From contig NZ_JBPOFB010000003.1 of NCBI RefSeq assembly GCF_051251565.1, forward strand, positions 248,001-312,000: a stretch of 64,000 nucleotides of DNA, read 5' to 3'. A model generated the notes under the pieces. That model did no database searches, was not told where the DNA came from, and worked only from the letters and a program-made list of their open reading frames with translations. The position numbers were made by a program, and so were the translations under genes. This document shows positions 45,476-54,759 of the stretch, piece by piece. This DNA comes from Marivita sp051251565. Its GTDB lineage: Bacteria > Pseudomonadota > Alphaproteobacteria > Rhodobacterales > Rhodobacteraceae. Every line of letters begins with the position of its first letter. The stretch's first letter is position 1.

Positions 45476-45762
45476 CTACAATTGTGAAGCATAGACAAGC
45501 TAGCGCAACAGTCCCAGTTTTGCCCACTTCCGAGCGCTGAGACGCAGTGTATCCAGAATCAGAACTGATTCGTCTGGTGGACGCGCATCTTGTGGGTGCT
45601 GGCATAAAATATTCAATAAAGAGATATTATGAACTCTTTTGAGTGCCGCGTGTGTCACACCAAAGGGGGAATTCAGGCAGTTTTTCCAGTGTTTGGTTTA
45701 CCAGCCTGCTTGCCCCATGATTAGGTATGGCAACAAAGCTTTCATATTTTAGGAAGATTCAG
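45476..45762. other. Intergenic, promoter region of autotransporter
   Basis: No gene is supported here. The 45600-45640 stretch is AT-rich (AAATATTCAATAAAGAGATA), unlike its flanks, and presumably carries the promoter of the autotransporter gene. An in-frame ATG at 45727 lies within it without a good ribosome site. Confidence 0.35.
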
Positions 45763-48700
45763 ATGTTTGCCCGAGTGAACCGTTTTCAAAAAACCCGTTG
45801 CACGCGCCTCCGCTCGCATGCGCTTAGCACCACAATCCTTGTCTCTTTGTTGGCTACGCCCCTTGCGGCCCAGTCGACCCGCGATTGGGATGCCGGGAAT
45901 GGGGCCCCGAACGCGCCTTTGGGGGGAGATGGCATCTGGGTTGAAAGCGGAATTTCTAACCTGTGGCAACGCGGTGCCCTGGACAACCAGAGATTTGTAG
46001 CGGGCGATGATGCGGTGTTCGGTCCGAGTGCGGATACCTCGCCTTATGCTGTCACCGTGGATACCGAAGTGAACGTGCGCGACATCACGTTTGACACAGA
46101 TGGGGTCACAATCGAAGGCGCGGGGCAGCTGAATGTCGGCCGCGATATTGCGGTCACCACCGCGGGCGATGCCGCCGAGATTGCGGTTCAGATTGGCACC
46201 GACGCAACTGTGGACGGGGCAGGGGACCTGACCCTTTCAGGCGGTGTCGATGGCGCGGTAACGATGGAGGGCACCGGGACGGTGTCAATCCTGAGCACGG
46301 TGGATTCGTTGACCGCAACGACTGGCACAAGTGATGTCGGCGCAAATGGCGTTGTTACTGGCACGACCACCATTGCTGGCGGGGATGTTGTTGTCAGCGG
46401 CGGTACGTTGACAGACACAACGTCGCTGTCCGCGGGCAGCCTGACGGTTGATACCGGCGCTGTTGGCGTGGTTGCCAATGATGGCGGCACGGTTGAGGTG
46501 AACGGCGGGACCGTTGCTTCGGTGGCAAACACCAGCGGGACATTCCGGATCACCGGCGGTACCGTGTCTGGCGACACGGTCAATGATGGTACATTGGAAT
46601 TGGGTGGCGGGACGCTCAATGATGTGACGAACAATGCCACTGCCGTGATCACAGGCGCGCAGGCGGTTGGAGGCGACTTTTCAAACAACGGCGTTGTCAA
46701 TGCGACGGCGGCGGGGGCCGAGACGCTGACTGTTGACGGTGCATTCGAAATCAACACGGGCAGCAACCTTGCAACCGACGCGGCGGGCGATACGACAAAC
46801 ACCCTGACCGTCACTGCCGGCAACATCGTGATCAATTCAGCCAGCGCGTTCAATGGCAGCAATGATCTGGACGGGTCGATTGTTCTGGACGGCGATATCA
46901 CGAACAACGCGGATATCGACCTGACCGGAGATCTGACTCTGTCTGGCACGCTGGTCACCAATGCGACCATAAACCAGACAGGCGCGCTTGATGCTGGCGG
47001 CAACACGATCGAGGTGAATGGCGGCGTCTACAGCCTTAGCGGAACTGCCACGATCGAAAATGGCGGTGATCTGCGCCTGGTCAATGGGGGCAATTTCACG
47101 ATTGCCGCCGGGGGTACGGCGGCGTTTAACATTCTGACGCTTCTCGACACCACGTTCGATCCCGAAAACGTCGGTGGGGGTGTGCTTAATTACGAATTGC
47201 TAAGCAATGAAGGCGCGTCGGTTCTTGTGGTGAATGCGGCGCTTGTTGATGCGGGGGCCGTATCGAACGCAGCGCAGGTTGATTTTCAGGGGGGGTCTTT
47301 GGACCGACTGATCAACACGGCGACAGGCATTGTTGATGTGACAGCGGGTGGCGCGGTGGACACCACCGTGACGAACGCAGGTACGTTCAATGCCACGGCG
47401 GGGACGTTCACCTATGCAAGTTTCCTGAACCAAGCCGGTGGCGCGCTGAATATTGCGGCGGGTGCAGAGCTTGCCACGACCGGTGCAGATATCAATGTGG
47501 TCACGCTTGAGAATGCGACGGGTGGTCAGGTGGCCATTGCGGGCACGGTTTCGGGCTTTGTGGCCAACCGGATCGATGCCGAGATGACGCTGGTTGGCAC
47601 AAGCGATGTCGAACGGATCACCAACAACGGCGCTTTGATCATCGAGGGTGGCCAGATTGGACGTCTGGCGAATACCGCGCTTGGGGAAGCCGTGGTCACG
47701 GGTGACACGACCGTTGCGCAGACGGTCAACAACTTTGGTACCTTCGATGTCATGACAGGCACGCTGACGGCGCTGGAGGTTGTGAACCAGAACGCGGCCA
47801 CCTTTGGAATTGCCGAAGACAGCACGCTTGCTGCGGCGCTGACAAATGAAAGTGGCGGCAATGTAGCGCTGAATGGCTCTGTGTCGGGGCTGGTGACCAA
47901 CCGCGCGGGGGGTGTGGTTACAGTGACGGGCGAGGCGGCCCAACTGACCGGACCGGCTGCAATGATCAACGCCGGGACGCTGACGCTCCAGAGCGGATCG
48001 GCCCTTTCGGCGGCAAATGGGCTAAACAACAGCGCCGGGACGCTGAACCTTTTGGCAGGTAGCTTTGGTGGCGATGTCACCGGTGGCAGGATAAATGTGC
48101 GTGGCGCGTCGGCCGAGATTGGCGGGACGCTTGATCTGGCTGGTGGCACGATCAACCTTGCTGATGGGCCCACCCGTGCGACAGATACAACACTGCGGAT
48201 CGGGGGCGATGCGGTTCTGAACGGGACGTTGAACTACCAGCTTGATTTTGATGCAGATCTGGAGGCGCAAACTGCGACCACGGACCGGATCATTGTCGAC
48301 GGTGAGGTTTCCGGCACGCCGACGTTCCAATTCGATGTTCAGGGGGACGCGCGGCGTCTTTCGGGTGTCGAAGTCCTGAGCTACGAGACGAATGCGGGCC
48401 TGTCTTTGGGCAATCTGCAAGGGTTTGAGGATATCCGCGAGATTGATTATTTCCTCGCGGATAATGGCGTCGATTCAATCCTGCTTCAGAGCCGTGTGAA
48501 TACGGGTATCGCGAGCCTTGCGGCGACGGTTGGTCTGACGGAGAACGTGGTGGGCACGATCATCAACCGTCCGACAAGCCCCTATGTGGCGGACCTTGCG
48601 GTTGATCCGGGTGATAACAAATGCGGTGTCGGGTCTTGGGCGCGGGCGACGGGAGGACGCGCGGATGCCGAAGGCGAATTCACCGATACCGTTTCGGATC

Positions 48701-49563
48701 TGACATCGACCGCACCGGTTGAGCTTAGCTATGCGGGTGTGCAGTTTGGTGGCGACCTTGCCTGCTTTGGCGGTGTTTATAATGGCTGGGATCTCGCGTT
48801 TGGCGGGATCGTTGGTTACAACAAGGGCGAGAGCACGAACAACGTCTTTGCGATTGATGCCACCGGCAATGCGACGGATACCCTGAACTCGGTCACGGAC
48901 ACGGATATCAGCCAGAAATACGCGGGCGCGTATCTGACGGCGGCGCGGGGCCGGTTGTTTGGCGATGTTCAGCTGCGCTATGAGGTCACCGATTTTGAAT
49001 CCACGAACACTGCCGCTGCGGGCAGGGAATCGTTTGGCATCAACCTGACAGACGAAAAGTACCAGAACCACAGCCAGACTTTGTCGGGATCGGTTGGGTA
49101 TTCCTGGCCGTTGAACGAGGTTGGCGATTTCAGCTTTATCTCGCTGGCCGGGTTCCAGGTGTCGCAGTCCGATACGGATGATATTGACCTTGGCGAGGAC
49201 GGTACGCTTGAGCTTGAGGAGAAGACCTCCAAGCTTGGGTTTGTCAGCGGCACCTTGGCCAAGACGACCATTCGCCCGGACAATATGGGATTGCTGAGCT
49301 ATTTCGGCACGGCGACTTATTACAACGACTTCTCTGACTCGCAGCAAGCGACGCTGGTCAATGGTGAAAGCCGCAACCCGTTCGATCTGTCTAACCTTGG
49401 TTCGTATGGCGAACTGAGTGCGGGCATCAACTATGTGCGCATTCTCAATCCGGGGCAGGTGGGCAATGCCCGTCAGTTCAACGCCGCTGTGCGATTGGAT
49501 GCGCGGACGGGTGAAAGCGTGGACAGCTGGGGCATCACGGCCCAGATGCGTCTACAGTTCTGA
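45763..49563 (+). CDS. Autotransporter with outer-membrane beta-barrel domain
   Basis: Type Va secreted surface protein of about 1266 aa. An extended basic N region leads to a signal peptide core (LSTTILVSLLATPLAAQS). A long passenger of degenerate beta-helix repeats rich in Gly, Thr, Asn and Val (units such as NNGTLELGGGTLNDVTN, GTFNATAGTF, NSAGTLNLLAGSF) runs to about residue 890. The C-terminal about 280 residues form the barrel (VGSWARATGGRADAEGEF near its start; last residue Phe in AQMRLQF). No protease or lipase motif was seen, so an adhesin or surface structure is likely. ATG 45763 has AGGAAG 6 nt upstream; ATG 45727 would lengthen the leader by 12 residues. A strong terminator follows. 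Confidence 0.9.
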   Translation: MFARVNRFQKTRCTRLRSHALSTTILVSLLATPLAAQSTRDWDAGNGAPNAPLGGDGIWVESGISNLWQRGALDNQRFVAGDDAVFGPSADTSPYAVTVDTEVNVRDITFDTDGVTIEGAGQLNVGRDIAVTTAGDAAEIAVQIGTDATVDGAGDLTLSGGVDGAVTMEGTGTVSILSTVDSLTATTGTSDVGANGVVTGTTTIAGGDVVVSGGTLTDTTSLSAGSLTVDTGAVGVVANDGGTVEVNGGTVASVANTSGTFRITGGTVSGDTVNDGTLELGGGTLNDVTNNATAVITGAQAVGGDFSNNGVVNATAAGAETLTVDGAFEINTGSNLATDAAGDTTNTLTVTAGNIVINSASAFNGSNDLDGSIVLDGDITNNADIDLTGDLTLSGTLVTNATINQTGALDAGGNTIEVNGGVYSLSGTATIENGGDLRLVNGGNFTIAAGGTAAFNILTLLDTTFDPENVGGGVLNYELLSNEGASVLVVNAALVDAGAVSNAAQVDFQGGSLDRLINTATGIVDVTAGGAVDTTVTNAGTFNATAGTFTYASFLNQAGGALNIAAGAELATTGADINVVTLENATGGQVAIAGTVSGFVANRIDAEMTLVGTSDVERITNNGALIIEGGQIGRLANTALGEAVVTGDTTVAQTVNNFGTFDVMTGTLTALEVVNQNAATFGIAEDSTLAAALTNESGGNVALNGSVSGLVTNRAGGVVTVTGEAAQLTGPAAMINAGTLTLQSGSALSAANGLNNSAGTLNLLAGSFGGDVTGGRINVRGASAEIGGTLDLAGGTINLADGPTRATDTTLRIGGDAVLNGTLNYQLDFDADLEAQTATTDRIIVDGEVSGTPTFQFDVQGDARRLSGVEVLSYETNAGLSLGNLQGFEDIREIDYFLADNGVDSILLQSRVNTGIASLAATVGLTENVVGTIINRPTSPYVADLAVDPGDNKCGVGSWARATGGRADAEGEFTDTVSDLTSTAPVELSYAGVQFGGDLACFGGVYNGWDLAFGGIVGYNKGESTNNVFAIDATGNATDTLNSVTDTDISQKYAGAYLTAARGRLFGDVQLRYEVTDFESTNTAAAGRESFGINLTDEKYQNHSQTLSGSVGYSWPLNEVGDFSFISLAGFQVSQSDTDDIDLGEDGTLELEEKTSKLGFVSGTLAKTTIRPDNMGLLSYFGTATYYNDFSDSQQATLVNGESRNPFDLSNLGSYGELSAGINYVRILNPGQVGNARQFNAAVRLDARTGESVDSWGITAQMRLQF

Positions 49564-49572
49564 ACGCAAGGT

Positions 49573-49617
49573 AGGGGGCACTGGGCGCGACCCATGCTGC
49601 CCCCTGACGGCGTTTCT
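49573..49617 (+). terminator. Intrinsic terminator of the autotransporter gene
   Basis: AGGGGGCA (49573-49580) and TGCCCCCT (49598-49605) are perfect inverted repeats with a 17-nt loop that contains a second short stem (GGG/CCC). The T-rich tail TTTCTTT follows within 10 nt. It starts 10 nt after the stop codon. Confidence 0.8.
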
Positions 49618-49619
49618 TT

Positions 49620-50218
49620 ATCAACCTCAGGATAATTTTGCGGCCTTAGGCGCGCCCCTGTTGGCGCGCGATTGGTCGTTGTCCGCTAGCGCGGTGCGAT
49701 CTTTGGCTGGCTTCTTGGTGCGTGCAGGCACGACAAGAGCTTTTCGGAGGGCACGCATCTCAGGGTATCGAAGCAAGCTTCGGATGTCTGAAAGATCGCA
49801 ATTGGAGATATTGGGTCTTCACGCGCGCATTCTTGGTTCCTTGAATCGTATTTCGGTTTGTTGAGTCGCTTTCTCAGCGCATCTCTTTTGGACATTGCAA
49901 AACTAAAGATAAGCTATAAAAACAAAAGCGAAACACAAAACAATAAAGATCGTGAATTACGTGAATTATGATCACCCAATTATAATAAATAATCGTTTCA
50001 AAACAATTGTTTAGATTTTTTACAACAGGTATTTAATTCACTGTACAATTTCTGTTGATGAAAGTCCTTTGGCCAAATAGACCGCAAACAGTCGGGCAGG
50101 ATCGAATTGATTGACGTTAAACGATATCTACGTCGGCCAACGGTCCGCTTGTCTGAACTCGGATCATGACTTCAATAGCTTCGCACATGCGGGCGCTATA
50201 TCCAAAAAAGGAAGAAAA
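49620..50218. other. Long intergenic region with AT-rich promoter segment
   Basis: The first part (to about 49900) has ordinary composition. On the minus strand a frame ending in a TGA near 49631 reads RTKKPAKDRTALADNDQSR, which could be a decayed gene end, but nothing firm. From about 49905 to 50065 the DNA is strikingly AT-rich with poly-A/T runs, an abrupt change from both neighbours, and probably serves as promoter/UP-element region of the following large secreted-protein gene. No RNA gene or repeat family was recognised. Confidence 0.4.
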
Positions 50219-53086
50219 ATGGCTTTTGATCTAAACACGCTGACGCCGCAGCAGGCAATCGCAGCAATCTACATTGGCTACTACGAGCGCGCGGCTGATC
50301 CGTTTGGCAACGCATTCTGGGAAGACGCGTTTGCGAACCCGGCGCTTGACCTTTCGGACATTGCAACATTCTTCGCGGATCAGGATGAAACCCAAGAGAA
50401 CCATCCGTTCTTTGTCACGCCGACACCCGGCGGTGCCGAAGCGTTCATCACGGACGTGTACCAGAATCTGTTCAACCGCGCACCCGATGCTGATGGTCTG
50501 GAATTCTGGAGCGAAGTTCTTCAGGATTCGATCAACGGGATCAACGACATCACGGTTGGCGAAATCATCCTCCAGATCATCGGTGGCGCGCAGAACACTG
50601 CGGCTGGCAACGACCTGACCACGATCCAGAACAAGATCAATGCGGCTGTGACATGGACAAACGCGCTTGAAGCGGCTGGCCTGACCGAAGCGACATCGTA
50701 TGAGAACGATGCGGCTGCACAGGCAAGCGCGCGCGCGGCGATCAACGTTGTTGACGATTCCGCAGACAGCATGGATTTGGTGTCGTCGACCATCGCCCTG
50801 ATCAAAGCATCGATGCTGGCAGATACAGCAGCCGAAAAGCTGGCGGATGCGGCGTTGTTCCAGGACAAGGCGGATGCAGCCGAAGCCAAGGCAACGACCC
50901 AAGCCGGTGCAGCAGAGTTTGTGGAAGCAGCAGCAGTCGTGAAATCGGCGGCAGAAGCCGCTGTTGCAGCCGCGTTTGCAGCAACTGAAGCCGCACGTGA
51001 CGCACGTTTGGCGGCAGCCGAAACCGACGAGACCGAAGACGATGCCGATGCAGCCGCAGCGTTTGCAGCCGCTATTGCGGCAGTGGCCGAAGCAGAGGCC
51101 GCGTTGGTCGTTGCCGAAGCCGGCGTCGAAGCCGCAGCCGCAGCTGTGATCGCAGCGGTTCCGGGCGACGACTTTGCCCTGACGATCGGCGTTGATGAAC
51201 TTGACGGAACAACTGGGGTGGATGTGTTCACCGCACCGCTCAGCTATAATGTAACCACTGATTCTTTTGTACAGACTTTGGAACAGTATGACGTGATCGA
51301 CGGAGGTTCTGGAATTGACTCGCTGTATGCGGCGCTTGAGCTCGATAGCGAAGCGCCGGTCCTGACAAGTGTTGAAAATCTGTTCCTCGAAGCGCGTGAC
51401 GGTGGCATCAATCAAACAACTGGTTCCATTGAAGCGTCCATCGACCTGAACAACGCGGACAGTGTTCAGCAGCTCTGGAACAATGGGTCGTCTTCCGACC
51501 TTGACGTATCGGAAGTACAAAACGGCGTCACCATCGGTATGAAGAATGTCGATAAAGGCACGGCGTTCTACGTCGGTTATGCCGATGGTGCGTTTGAGGA
51601 CGACCACACTCAGGCTCTTGTCCTTGAAGGTGTTGGCACCAAAACTGCATCAGCCCTGCTTGATATCGCCGGTGGGGAGGAATTCATCAAGGACCTCTCG
51701 ATTACAGCAACCGGCGTGAACAACCTCGAACTTCTTTATAATGGAAGTGGGCCCAATGTAGAAAACATCACGATTAGTGGTTCGGGTGAATTGTTTCTCG
51801 TTGACGGCGACAACACTTTTGATGAAGTCATGACCGTCGACGCGAGCGGCTTTGCGGGCGATTTGACACTTAATATCAGTGGTAACGGAGGAAATCCTGA
51901 GACGACTGGCGTGACAAGCGTTGTAAGCGGCTCTGGCGATGATGTAATCGGCGTGGACGAAAGAACGCTGACCAATGCTAACAGTGACAAGAACCCAAAC
52001 AATGGCAACTTGATCGCGTCAAACGATACCATTCTCGACGGTGGCGACGGTGATGACGTATTGGTGGTGACCATTGATGATTATGAATTCGAAGACGATG
52101 ATCTCAGCTTTGATCTCACTAATGTCAGCAACTTTGAAACACTTGTTGTGGCTGGTGGCTATATCGAAAACGTCGGTGCCGACTTCGATCTGAGCGGAAC
52201 CGACTTCACCGCCCTCGAACTGGATTTCACTGTCGATCTGACCGGTAACGACTCGATTGAAGGCCCATGGTTTGGTGTGGAGATCACCGGCGACGCCGAT
52301 TTCGATTCGATCACGTTCTCTGGCGGTGTTTTTGATGGTGATGAGAGCGGGGCAACATATGGTCTTATCGTTCTGGATGGCTTTGAGACCCTCGATCTCA
52401 CCGTGTCTGGCGAAGACATGGGGAGTTTCGATGAGGGTATCAACATTGATGCAGAGGAGCTTGTGGACCTGACTTTCACCGTTGAGGATGGCGAGTCTGT
52501 CTATCTTGGTGACCTGTTCGCCGACGCACTTGAAACCCTGACAGTCAATATTGCTGGCGATAAGCTTCAAGTTTTCGATGGTCCCCAAGGTGGTAGTGTA
52601 GAAAGCCTTGAAACAATTAATGTGTCTGGCGACACAGCCACCGAGTTCTACTACCAGGTCGATGAAAGCACTACAGGTCTCACAACGCTTGATCTGAGTC
52701 AGATGTCAGGTTTCGTAGATTTCGATCTTTATGATGACAATCACCTTGAATCCAGCTTGCAAGTCCTCATCGGCGATGGTTCTTTTGCCTACAACGGTGA
52801 TGAGTATGAACAAGTAGACGTACGTGAGATCTTCTCCTTCGTTGGAGATGATATCGGTGCAATTACTGTAGATGGCATAAGTGTAGAAATTGGTGGCTTC
52901 ACCGTCAGCAACGGTGGGAATGGCGACCGTCTGGACTTCAGCAACTTTGATGCCGTGTCCGGATTGGAAGACCTCACCATCGCATTCGATGAGGGTGATA
53001 CCTACATCACGTCAACAGGGTTCTCTGGCGAGATCCTTATTCTAGGTGCTAATCTGTCGGACGCTGACTTCAACTTTGTCTTCTAA
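50219..53086 (+). CDS. DUF4214-containing large secreted/surface repeat protein
   Basis: 955-aa acidic protein, probably extracellular. The N-terminal DUF4214-like region (IAAIYIGYYERAADPFGNAF; VYQNLFNRAPDADGLEFWSE near 80-99) is followed by an Ala-rich helical or coiled segment at about residues 200-315. The long C-terminal beta part has Asp/Gly-rich, S-layer/RTX-like units (TSVVSGSGDDVIGVD, ILDGGDGDDVLVV). No Sec signal peptide is visible, and the C terminus ends DADFNFVF, hydrophobic after acidic residues, which suits type I secretion (inference; no exporter adjacent). ATG 50219 has AAGGAAG 5 nt upstream. The frame opens earlier at 50111 without an RBS. S-layer-type or biofilm matrix protein is a reasonable guess. 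Confidence 0.85.
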   Translation: MAFDLNTLTPQQAIAAIYIGYYERAADPFGNAFWEDAFANPALDLSDIATFFADQDETQENHPFFVTPTPGGAEAFITDVYQNLFNRAPDADGLEFWSEVLQDSINGINDITVGEIILQIIGGAQNTAAGNDLTTIQNKINAAVTWTNALEAAGLTEATSYENDAAAQASARAAINVVDDSADSMDLVSSTIALIKASMLADTAAEKLADAALFQDKADAAEAKATTQAGAAEFVEAAAVVKSAAEAAVAAAFAATEAARDARLAAAETDETEDDADAAAAFAAAIAAVAEAEAALVVAEAGVEAAAAAVIAAVPGDDFALTIGVDELDGTTGVDVFTAPLSYNVTTDSFVQTLEQYDVIDGGSGIDSLYAALELDSEAPVLTSVENLFLEARDGGINQTTGSIEASIDLNNADSVQQLWNNGSSSDLDVSEVQNGVTIGMKNVDKGTAFYVGYADGAFEDDHTQALVLEGVGTKTASALLDIAGGEEFIKDLSITATGVNNLELLYNGSGPNVENITISGSGELFLVDGDNTFDEVMTVDASGFAGDLTLNISGNGGNPETTGVTSVVSGSGDDVIGVDERTLTNANSDKNPNNGNLIASNDTILDGGDGDDVLVVTIDDYEFEDDDLSFDLTNVSNFETLVVAGGYIENVGADFDLSGTDFTALELDFTVDLTGNDSIEGPWFGVEITGDADFDSITFSGGVFDGDESGATYGLIVLDGFETLDLTVSGEDMGSFDEGINIDAEELVDLTFTVEDGESVYLGDLFADALETLTVNIAGDKLQVFDGPQGGSVESLETINVSGDTATEFYYQVDESTTGLTTLDLSQMSGFVDFDLYDDNHLESSLQVLIGDGSFAYNGDEYEQVDVREIFSFVGDDIGAITVDGISVEIGGFTVSNGGNGDRLDFSNFDAVSGLEDLTIAFDEGDTYITSTGFSGEILILGANLSDADFNFVF

Positions 53087-53110
53087 AGACATCTTTGAAA
53101 GAAAAGATCG

Positions 53111-53133
53111 GGGGCGCTTTGGCGCCCCTTTTC
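53111..53133 (+). terminator. Intrinsic terminator
   Basis: GGGGCGC-TTTG-GCGCCCC hairpin (7-bp stem, 4-nt loop) directly followed by TTTTC, 25 nt after the stop of the large repeat protein. Textbook Rho-independent terminator. Confidence 0.9.
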
Positions 53134-53187
53134 ATTTATGATGACAAGAAATTTGGTCGGGCTGTATTCCGGTTTTTGGACTCGTGC

Positions 53188-53580
53188 CTAAACGGGATCG
53201 TTGATCCGGCTTTTTGAGAAAATCACAGGTGCTGGTTGAGTGTCTGCCATATCGTCTGGATCGGCCCAGACCGAAACGAACAGATGATCTTTGCCATGCG
53301 CACTGAGATGTTTGGGGACAAGTTCGACCACGCGCACGCGAAGTTTTACGTGTCTCGCCAAAGCGATCTTTAACGGATGTTTTTCTGAGATGTCCAAGAT
53401 GCCAAGACGGATGGACGCGTTGTTGTTCCGGAAGATCCGAAACCGCGATGTCTTTTTCATATGAACCGAGACAGGCCCGTATTCTTCAAGCTGCAATGTC
53501 AGTGGGGTATTTAGCGAAATTGTCTTGGGCAAGGATTTTGCCTCAATCGTGACACTGGCTTTGGGAAGGATTGGTTTCAC
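53188..53580 (-). CDS. Hypothetical protein
   Basis: 130-aa predicted cytosolic protein, unrecognised. GTG 53580 has AAGG about 9 nt upstream and gives MKPILPKASVTIEAKSLPKT. The frame is open to a TTG at 53637 without a ribosome site. The sequence alternates polar and hydrophobic residues (VTIEAKSL, LTLQLEEYGPVSVHM, HLFVSVWADP), suggesting a beta-rich fold such as a PilZ-like or sandwich domain, but no motif is conclusive. It lies alone between the terminator and a divergent ParA-like gene. Low GC compared with the housekeeping genes suggests accessory origin. Confidence 0.5.
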   Translation of the reverse strand: MKPILPKASVTIEAKSLPKTISLNTPLTLQLEEYGPVSVHMKKTSRFRIFRNNNASIRLGILDISEKHPLKIALARHVKLRVRVVELVPKHLSAHGKDHLFVSVWADPDDMADTQPAPVIFSKSRINDPV

Positions 53581-53844
53581 AGATATCTGCCTTATTTTTT
53601 GCAAATGTATGACAGAAATGAATTTTCCCGATGCCAACAGGGCGGTGCATTATTGGTTAAATGCTATCTTTCGTTAGCGGTTGGACGCAGCTGCGGTGCA
53701 TATCTAAGGATACTTCATTTGCGATAAGTATCCAGTGTTCATCATCTCCGGTCTGATAAATCGTAAGAAAGCCTTGCGCGCGTTCAGTTGGGTCGTTCGC
53801 AGGGTTCCTAGTGCCGATATAATATTTTACGTGAGGATCGCATA

Positions 53845-54624
53845 ATGAGGACCCGGATTTTTTGCTCCCATGCGGGTGGCCAGGGGAAAACGACCGCTGC
53901 TCAGACCGTCTACGCTGCTTTGCGTGCACGCGACGAGAATGTAAGTCTGGCAGCAGCAGATTTCATCGATGATACAGGTTCGTCCAAGCTTGGCCGTCTT
54001 TTTCCCGGAACTGTCCGGGAGTTGGGTACAGGGCCTACCGTGGCTTTGGCCAAAGACGCGAATGACCTAAGCGCGAATATCCGGTATTGGGATTCCCTTG
54101 GGCCGCTGCTTTTGAATGGCGGGCATATCATCGATATGGGTGCCAATGTTATCGACCAGGTCTTGAACTGGGGCGAAATTCGACAGGCGCCAAAACTTCT
54201 TGGATCACGGGCTGCACCGCCGATTGATATTTTTCTTGTTTGCAAATCCGAGCAACGTTCGATTGATGACATGGGTGATCTGGTCAACCGATTTAGTGCG
54301 CAAACCAGCCTGCCAGTAAACAAGATATTCGTCATCCTTAACGAGCAGGGTGGTGCGTTTGACGGGTTGGATATTCGCACCCGTTTGGCAAGTGCGGCCA
54401 AGGGCGTTGAGCTTGAATTCATCGAGCTTCCGCGGTGTACATCGGAGCTTTGGGTTCCGATGGAGCAGAGCTACCGGTCGATCAAAGAGGTGATGGATAT
54501 GGATGAGGGCGACGTTCCTCATGCGTTGACTGTCGACTTCTGGAGCGTCTTGTCTGGGATCACGGATTTGCAAAACTGGTTCACGTCTGTCCAGAAGCGA
54601 CTGAAAGAAGCGTCAGTTTTTTAG
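53845..54624 (+). CDS. Atypical ParA/MinD-like P-loop ATPase
   Basis: 259-aa deviant-Walker ATPase. The P-loop reads SHAGGQGKTTAAQTVYAALR at residues 8-27. GGxGKTT is kept, but the signature lysine of ParA (KGGxGK) is replaced by Ala-Gly (HAGGQGK), a form seen in some StbB/VirC1-like nucleotide-binding proteins. AADFIDDTGSSKLG follows where ParA has DxDPQ; GGHIIDMGANVIDQVL and IDIFLVCKSEQRSIDD resemble the Walker B and A' regions. It is probably a positioning or assembly ATPase, not the chromosome partition enzyme (that is at 21399). ATG 53845 has GAGG 9 nt upstream. It precedes an unknown gene and the VgrG module. Confidence 0.75.
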   Translation: MRTRIFCSHAGGQGKTTAAQTVYAALRARDENVSLAAADFIDDTGSSKLGRLFPGTVRELGTGPTVALAKDANDLSANIRYWDSLGPLLLNGGHIIDMGANVIDQVLNWGEIRQAPKLLGSRAAPPIDIFLVCKSEQRSIDDMGDLVNRFSAQTSLPVNKIFVILNEQGGAFDGLDIRTRLASAAKGVELEFIELPRCTSELWVPMEQSYRSIKEVMDMDEGDVPHALTVDFWSVLSGITDLQNWFTSVQKRLKEASVF

Positions 54625-54759
54625 GTGTGAGAGTCGGATGCTATGGGGCTGTTGTTCGTCACTGTTTGATGAGCGTTCAGCTGTGATCCAGTCCAGTTGC
54701 GGGCTGATTTTTGCGGAATATCTGGACTCCGGCATCTAGGAAGCGTGGACCGTACTCGA

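Noticed and set aside
46188..47006. Antisense frames in the autotransporter gene (also 47526-48173 and 48475-49347)
   Set aside because: Repetitive passenger sequence leaves stop-free reverse frames. They lack RBS and protein-like sequence, and are inside a well-supported gene.
49418..49864. 148-codon plus-strand frame crossing the autotransporter stop
   Set aside because: Its first part is an out-of-phase reading of the barrel domain, and the rest spans the terminator hairpin.
50231..51607. 458-codon minus-strand frame rich in Cys/Gly/Arg
   Set aside because: It is the complement of the Ala-rich coiled segment of the DUF4214 protein. The Cys/Arg-rich composition is an artefact of GCN/GCA codons read backwards.
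53657..53929. 90-codon minus-strand frame overlapping the ParA-like gene start
   Set aside because: The start lies inside the ATPase gene and there is no RBS; the P-loop gene on the plus strand is far better supported.
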